From NCBI GenBank assembly GCA_019912665.1, contig JAIOIE010000006.1:434001-498000 (forward strand): a DNA stretch of 64,000 nt. Reading direction: 5' to 3'. Made by a program: the position numbers and the translations under genes. Origin of the DNA: Deltaproteobacteria bacterium. GTDB taxonomy: Bacteria; Desulfobacterota; GWC2-55-46. Of this stretch, positions 60,913 to 64,000 are shown in pieces. Below the pieces are notes generated by a model, which was not told the DNA's origin, ran no database searches, and saw nothing but the letters and a program-made list of their open reading frames with translations. Position 1 is the first letter of the stretch; each line of letters starts with the position of its first letter.

Positions 60913-62831
60913 CTAAGCGTTTCGATGGCGCTCTCGACCGCCCCCCTTACGCTGGGGTCCGGATGGTTTACGAACTGCTCGAGCGCGCCGACGGCGGCGG
61001 TTGCGCCGAGCCTCTCAAGGGCCCTGGCCGCAGCGGCCTTCACTGGCGCCTCGTCCTTTATGAGCTTTTCTATTATGAGGTTCTCGATATCGTGCTCGCC
61101 CAGTTCCCCGAGCAGCAGAACCGAGTGGTACCTCACCCATATGTTCCTGTCCATGAGCGACCGGACCAGCGCGGATTTTATCTTTTCTCCGCTCCAGCCG
61201 TTGAGTCCTTTCAGGACCGAAAGCTTCACATCGTCGCTGTCGTCCGCAAGGCCCTTTATGAGGACGTCGGCCGCGTACGGAAACCCGAGCCTGGCCATGG
61301 ACTTGTAGGCGGCCTTCCTGACGCTGGGGCTCCTGTCCTGGGCCGCGGCCTTGAGCGAGTCGAGGGCCTTCTCGTCCCCGATAAGGCCCAGGCCCCTTGC
61401 CCCCATTTCCCTCATCTGCTCGTTCGGGTCTTCGAGAAAGGACGTGAAGCCCTTTCTTACCGAGTCGGCCGGGATGAGCGCAAGGCTGTCAGTTATCTCC
61501 TCCATGACGTCCCTGTACGATTCTTTCCGCACCGCGTCGAAAAGCCTCGTGACGGCCGCCGGCCCGGCAAGCGAAGCGAGCGCCCTGGCCGCGACCTTCC
61601 GGGTATGTCCGTCCGGGCCTTCGAGAAAATCGTAGAGCACCTCGATCGAGCTGGTCGAACCGATGGATTCGAGTGCGGCGACCACCTCGCGGAGCTCGTT
61701 TTTGCCGACCCTGCTCACCAGCTCCTTCAAGACCGGGACCGCGGAAACGGCCCTCATCTCGCCGAGTGCCTTCACTATGACCTTGAGGCTTTTGCCTCCC
61801 TTAAGCAGCTTCTCCTTAAGGGCCGGCAGGAATCTCCGGCCGGATACGCTTACCGTCGAATCGACCAGAAGGGCCTCAGTCTCCTCATCAATGTCGTTCT
61901 GGTCATCTATGTAGCTGAATATGCAGTCCAGCGCCTCGGGCATCTTCAGGAGCGAAAGCCCCCTTATGGCCTTGAGCTGCCCGGCCCTGTCGGTCTCCTC
62001 TTCGAACTTCCTTGTGAGAAAGGCGAAGTAAGTCTTCCTGAATTCCGGGTCAGGCCTGAAGTCCGAGCCGGCCGAGAAGACCTTTTCGAGTAGTTCGACT
62101 ATCGCGCCGGTGCTGAAGTCCTTTCCCTTCCGCACCATGGGCTCGAGCTTCTGCAGGACCGCCGACGCGTCGACGGCGGAAGCCATCTTCGCGACTGCGT
62201 CGATAGCCGCCTCCTTTATAAGCCCGGAGTCCGTCTCCGTCATCCTCATGAGGGGCTGAAGGGCCCTCCTGTCCTGCATGAGGCCGAGGCCTTCAATAGC
62301 TGAAAACTTGACCCATTCCTCCTGGTCCTCAAGCGCGCTAAGGAGCGCCGGGACAGACTCCTGGTCCCTGAGCTTCCCGAGGCAGACCGCGGCCGAGGCC
62401 CTGACGTTCGGGTTTTCGTGCTTGATGAGCGGGTAAAGGAGGTTCAGGAACTCGTCATTCCTGGTATTGGAAATGATGTCGATGGCGAACTTGACCACGT
62501 CCTGGTCGCTGTCCTTCAAGAGGGTCGCGAGTGCCGACGATGCGTCCTGCCCCAGGAGCTCGAGTATCTCTATCCCGATGTTCCTTATGGCGGCGCTCGG
62601 GTCCTTAAGGAGCGGCACCATGGCCTCGGCGACCTCCGGGCCGCCGATGGAGGTAAGCGCATTAAGGGCCGCCTCCCTCACTCCCGGGTCCGCGTCCCTC
62701 AACGCCTCGGTAAGGGCAGGCACAAACCCGTTGAGCCTGCCCTCCTCGATCCTCTCGCAGGCGTCCCTTCTCAGGCAAGGGTCCTCCGAGGCGAGCATGT
62801 CCCTCAAGGAATCGATATCGACGTTTTCCAT
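60906..62831 (-). CDS. HEAT-repeat protein of the chemotaxis operon
   Basis: 641 residues made almost wholly of PBS-lyase-type HEAT repeats (for example PGVREAALNALTSIGGPEVAEAMVPLLKDPSAAIRNIGIEILELLGQDA), about 18-20 units. No catalytic domain, signal peptide or membrane helix is visible. ATG 62831 is chosen for AAGGGG upstream; the GTG at 62837 is too close to it. It shares a transcript with cheR (7-bp overlap). Such solenoids act as protein scaffolds. A role in chemoreceptor or motor assembly is inferred from context only. Confidence 0.88.
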   Translation of the reverse strand: MENVDIDSLRDMLASEDPCLRRDACERIEEGRLNGFVPALTEALRDADPGVREAALNALTSIGGPEVAEAMVPLLKDPSAAIRNIGIEILELLGQDASSALATLLKDSDQDVVKFAIDIISNTRNDEFLNLLYPLIKHENPNVRASAAVCLGKLRDQESVPALLSALEDQEEWVKFSAIEGLGLMQDRRALQPLMRMTETDSGLIKEAAIDAVAKMASAVDASAVLQKLEPMVRKGKDFSTGAIVELLEKVFSAGSDFRPDPEFRKTYFAFLTRKFEEETDRAGQLKAIRGLSLLKMPEALDCIFSYIDDQNDIDEETEALLVDSTVSVSGRRFLPALKEKLLKGGKSLKVIVKALGEMRAVSAVPVLKELVSRVGKNELREVVAALESIGSTSSIEVLYDFLEGPDGHTRKVAARALASLAGPAAVTRLFDAVRKESYRDVMEEITDSLALIPADSVRKGFTSFLEDPNEQMREMGARGLGLIGDEKALDSLKAAAQDRSPSVRKAAYKSMARLGFPYAADVLIKGLADDSDDVKLSVLKGLNGWSGEKIKSALVRSLMDRNIWVRYHSVLLLGELGEHDIENLIIEKLIKDEAPVKAAAARALERLGATAAVGALEQFVNHPDPSVRGAVESAIETLRC

Positions 62832-62943
62832 AACCACCCCTTCATGTTATCGGGTAAAAGGCAGTTTTTCTTTAATCCATTTGAAAATGGCGACTTCTAA
62901 AATTTGAGATTTTTCCCGCTTTCCCCGGTAGCCCGGAATAAAA

Positions 62944-63028
62944 GCGGAGCATGTATGTGAATATGCGAGTATTTTTATTCACATCCGAAGCAGAGTCCGG
63001 GGAAAAGATCGATTTTTTGGATATTGCC
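62944..63028 (-). repeat. Dispersed repeat, copy C
   Basis: Matches copy A in GCGGAGCAT, AATATG(T/C)GAG, ATTTTTATT, CAGAGTCCGGGGAAAAGATC and ATTGCC. It starts 7 bp after the fliA stop codon on the minus strand and lies about 110 bp upstream of the HEAT-repeat gene. Confidence 0.8.
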
Positions 63029-63035
63029 AAATGGG

Positions 63036-63758
63036 TTATAGGGTCCTCTTAAGCCTCCCCTTAAGCCTGTGCATGGTCTGACTGTGGAGCTGACAGACGC
63101 GGGACTCGGTTATATCCAGTACCTTGCCGATTTCCTTCAAGGTAAGCTCGTCGTAATAATACAACGATATTATGAGCTTTTCCTTGTCCGGGAGAGTCTC
63201 GACCGCCTCGGCCACCTTCTTTTTAATCTGCTCGAGCTTGATAAGCTGCATGGGGTCGGTGCCGTCGGGGTCCTTTATGCATTCGAGTATGTTCATCCCC
63301 TCGTCGTGGCTCATGCCGAGGTCCTCGAGGTTCAGGACGCTCACCGCGCTCACCTGGCTTAACATGCTGTTAAGCTCGTCCGTGGAGATCTCCAGGAACC
63401 TGGCCACCTCCTCGGTCTCGGCGGGCCGCCCGGTCTTCCTCTCGATCTGGTCATAAGCCTTCTCGAGCTGGTTCGACTTGTCCCTCATGGACCTGGTCAT
63501 CCAGTCCATGCTCCGGAGCTCGTCCATTATCGCGCCCCTGATCCTTATGGAAGCGTAGGTGTTGAACTGGACGCCCTTCGCGGAGTCGAACCTGTCGATG
63601 GACTCGAGGAGGCCGATCGTCCCGGCGCTTATGAGGTCGTTCACGTCGATGTGCGGCGGGAGGTTCACCGCGACCTGGTATGCTATTATCTTCACCAGGT
63701 GAATGTTCTCCTCAAGCAGCCTGTCTCTCTCCGTCTTCACGTTCTGCATGGTAGTCAT
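63036..63758 (-). CDS. fliA: Flagellar sigma factor FliA (sigma-28)
   Basis: 240 residues. Region 2 (LPPHIDVNDLISAGTIGLLESIDRFDSAKGVQFNTYASIRIRGAIMDELRSMDWMTRSMRDK), region 3 and region 4 (LTLKEIGKVLDITESRVCQLHSQTMHRLKGRL) are all present, and the spacing is that of FliA. It would read the promoters found at 23200-23227 (fliC) and 44871-44898 (flgM) and is held by FlgM. It lies 17 nt after flhG. Confidence 0.96.
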   Translation of the reverse strand: MTTMQNVKTERDRLLEENIHLVKIIAYQVAVNLPPHIDVNDLISAGTIGLLESIDRFDSAKGVQFNTYASIRIRGAIMDELRSMDWMTRSMRDKSNQLEKAYDQIERKTGRPAETEEVARFLEISTDELNSMLSQVSAVSVLNLEDLGMSHDEGMNILECIKDPDGTDPMQLIKLEQIKKKVAEAVETLPDKEKLIISLYYYDELTLKEIGKVLDITESRVCQLHSQTMHRLKGRLKRTL

Positions 63759-63775
63759 ATGCCCTGCCCTTCTTT

Positions 63776-64000
63776 TCAGATATTCCGGTCCAGGAACTGC
63801 CTCCAGAAAAACTGCATCCCGCCCTTTATGGCGCCCTCAGCCGGGGCGTCGCTTATCTCCCTCGCTATCTCCTCGTAGCACTGGCAGGCCTTGGAGCCCG
63901 GATATAACTCCATGACCGCCTTTTGCCTCGCGACCGACTTCTGTACGTTCTCGTCCAGGAGCACGCAGCCGATATACTCAACCGATATGCTCAGGAACCT
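63776..64000 (-). CDS. flhG: Flagellar number regulator FlhG, C-terminal end (cut by window edge)
   Basis: Only the last 74 codons are inside; the frame stays open to base 64000. RFLSISVEYIGCVLLDENVQKSVARQKAVMELYPGSKACQCYEEIAREI matches the end of MinD-like FlhG/FleN ATPases, which limit flagellar number and regulate the sigma-54 activator of flagellar genes. Placement directly before fliA supports the call. The P-loop lies outside the window. Confidence 0.85.
   Translation of the reverse strand, partial: RFLSISVEYIGCVLLDENVQKSVARQKAVMELYPGSKACQCYEEIAREISDAPAEGAIKGGMQFFWRQFLDRNI

Overview
GC-rich bacterial chromosome, diderm and flagellated. The evidence is the P-ring and L-ring genes (flgI, flgH), a TolQ/TolR-type pair and an outer-membrane porin. 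Gene families, the FliW/CsrA pair, sigma-54 plus sigma-28 flagellar promoters and a CheZ-type chemotaxis set suggest a deltaproteobacterial (Desulfobacterota-like) or related lineage. I cannot place it more closely from this window. Arg codon AGG and Ile codon ATA look unusually common for a GC-rich genome. Apart from the M16 peptidase at the left edge, every gene I accept lies on the minus strand, so the biological order runs from high to low coordinates. I saw no rRNA, tRNA, CRISPR array or insertion sequence.

Right to left. At 64.0-50.8 kb is a motility and chemotaxis block: flhG (cut by the window edge), fliA, a HEAT-repeat protein, cheR, two single-domain response regulators, cheZ, cheA (broken by a frameshift), cheB, motA, motB, cheW, an MCP and an HDOD protein. 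It closes with a clear terminator. At 50.7-40.3 kb is the axial-structure block, with sigma-54 promoters upstream of a DUF2802-like protein and of flgF. It runs flgF-flgG-flgA-flgH-flgI, a tiny H-box peptide and flgJ (with a peptidase domain). A sigma-28 promoter then drives flgM-flgN-flgK-flgL, a degenerate hemerythrin-like protein, csrA and fliW.

At 40.1-23.2 kb is a flagellin-glycosylation island that starts at a near-perfect sigma-54 promoter. It contains nonulosonate (pseudaminate-like) synthesis genes pseB, pseC, pseI, pseF and pseG. It also holds less expected enzymes: a class III aminotransferase, a Gfo/Idh oxidoreductase, two methyltransferases, an SDR, an ATP-grasp protein, an IolB-like isomerase and a GH57-like protein. 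A Maf-type flagellin glycosyltransferase and an unknown protein lie next to the flagellin gene. At 23.2-19.4 kb a sigma-28 promoter drives fliC, followed by flaG, fliD, fliS, a fliT-like gene and a small unknown gene. The fliC leader carries a CsrA-type hairpin, which fits a FliW-CsrA-flagellin feedback loop encoded in the same region.

At 19.3-16.6 kb is a response regulator / HD-GYP / PilZ signalling operon. At 16.4-12.3 kb is a Fur-controlled iron operon (LbtU-like porin, two feoA, feoB, a FeoB-associated Cys-rich peptide). At 12.1-3.9 kb is housekeeping: tilS, a gamma-carbonic anhydrase, exbB/exbD, ppx/gppA, guaB, guaA, a LOG-family gene and a small His-rich ribbon-helix-helix-like gene. 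At 3.6-0 kb sppA and the M16 peptidase converge on a bidirectional terminator. Three copies of an approximately 85-bp repeat sit directly after stop codons, in the same orientation each time.
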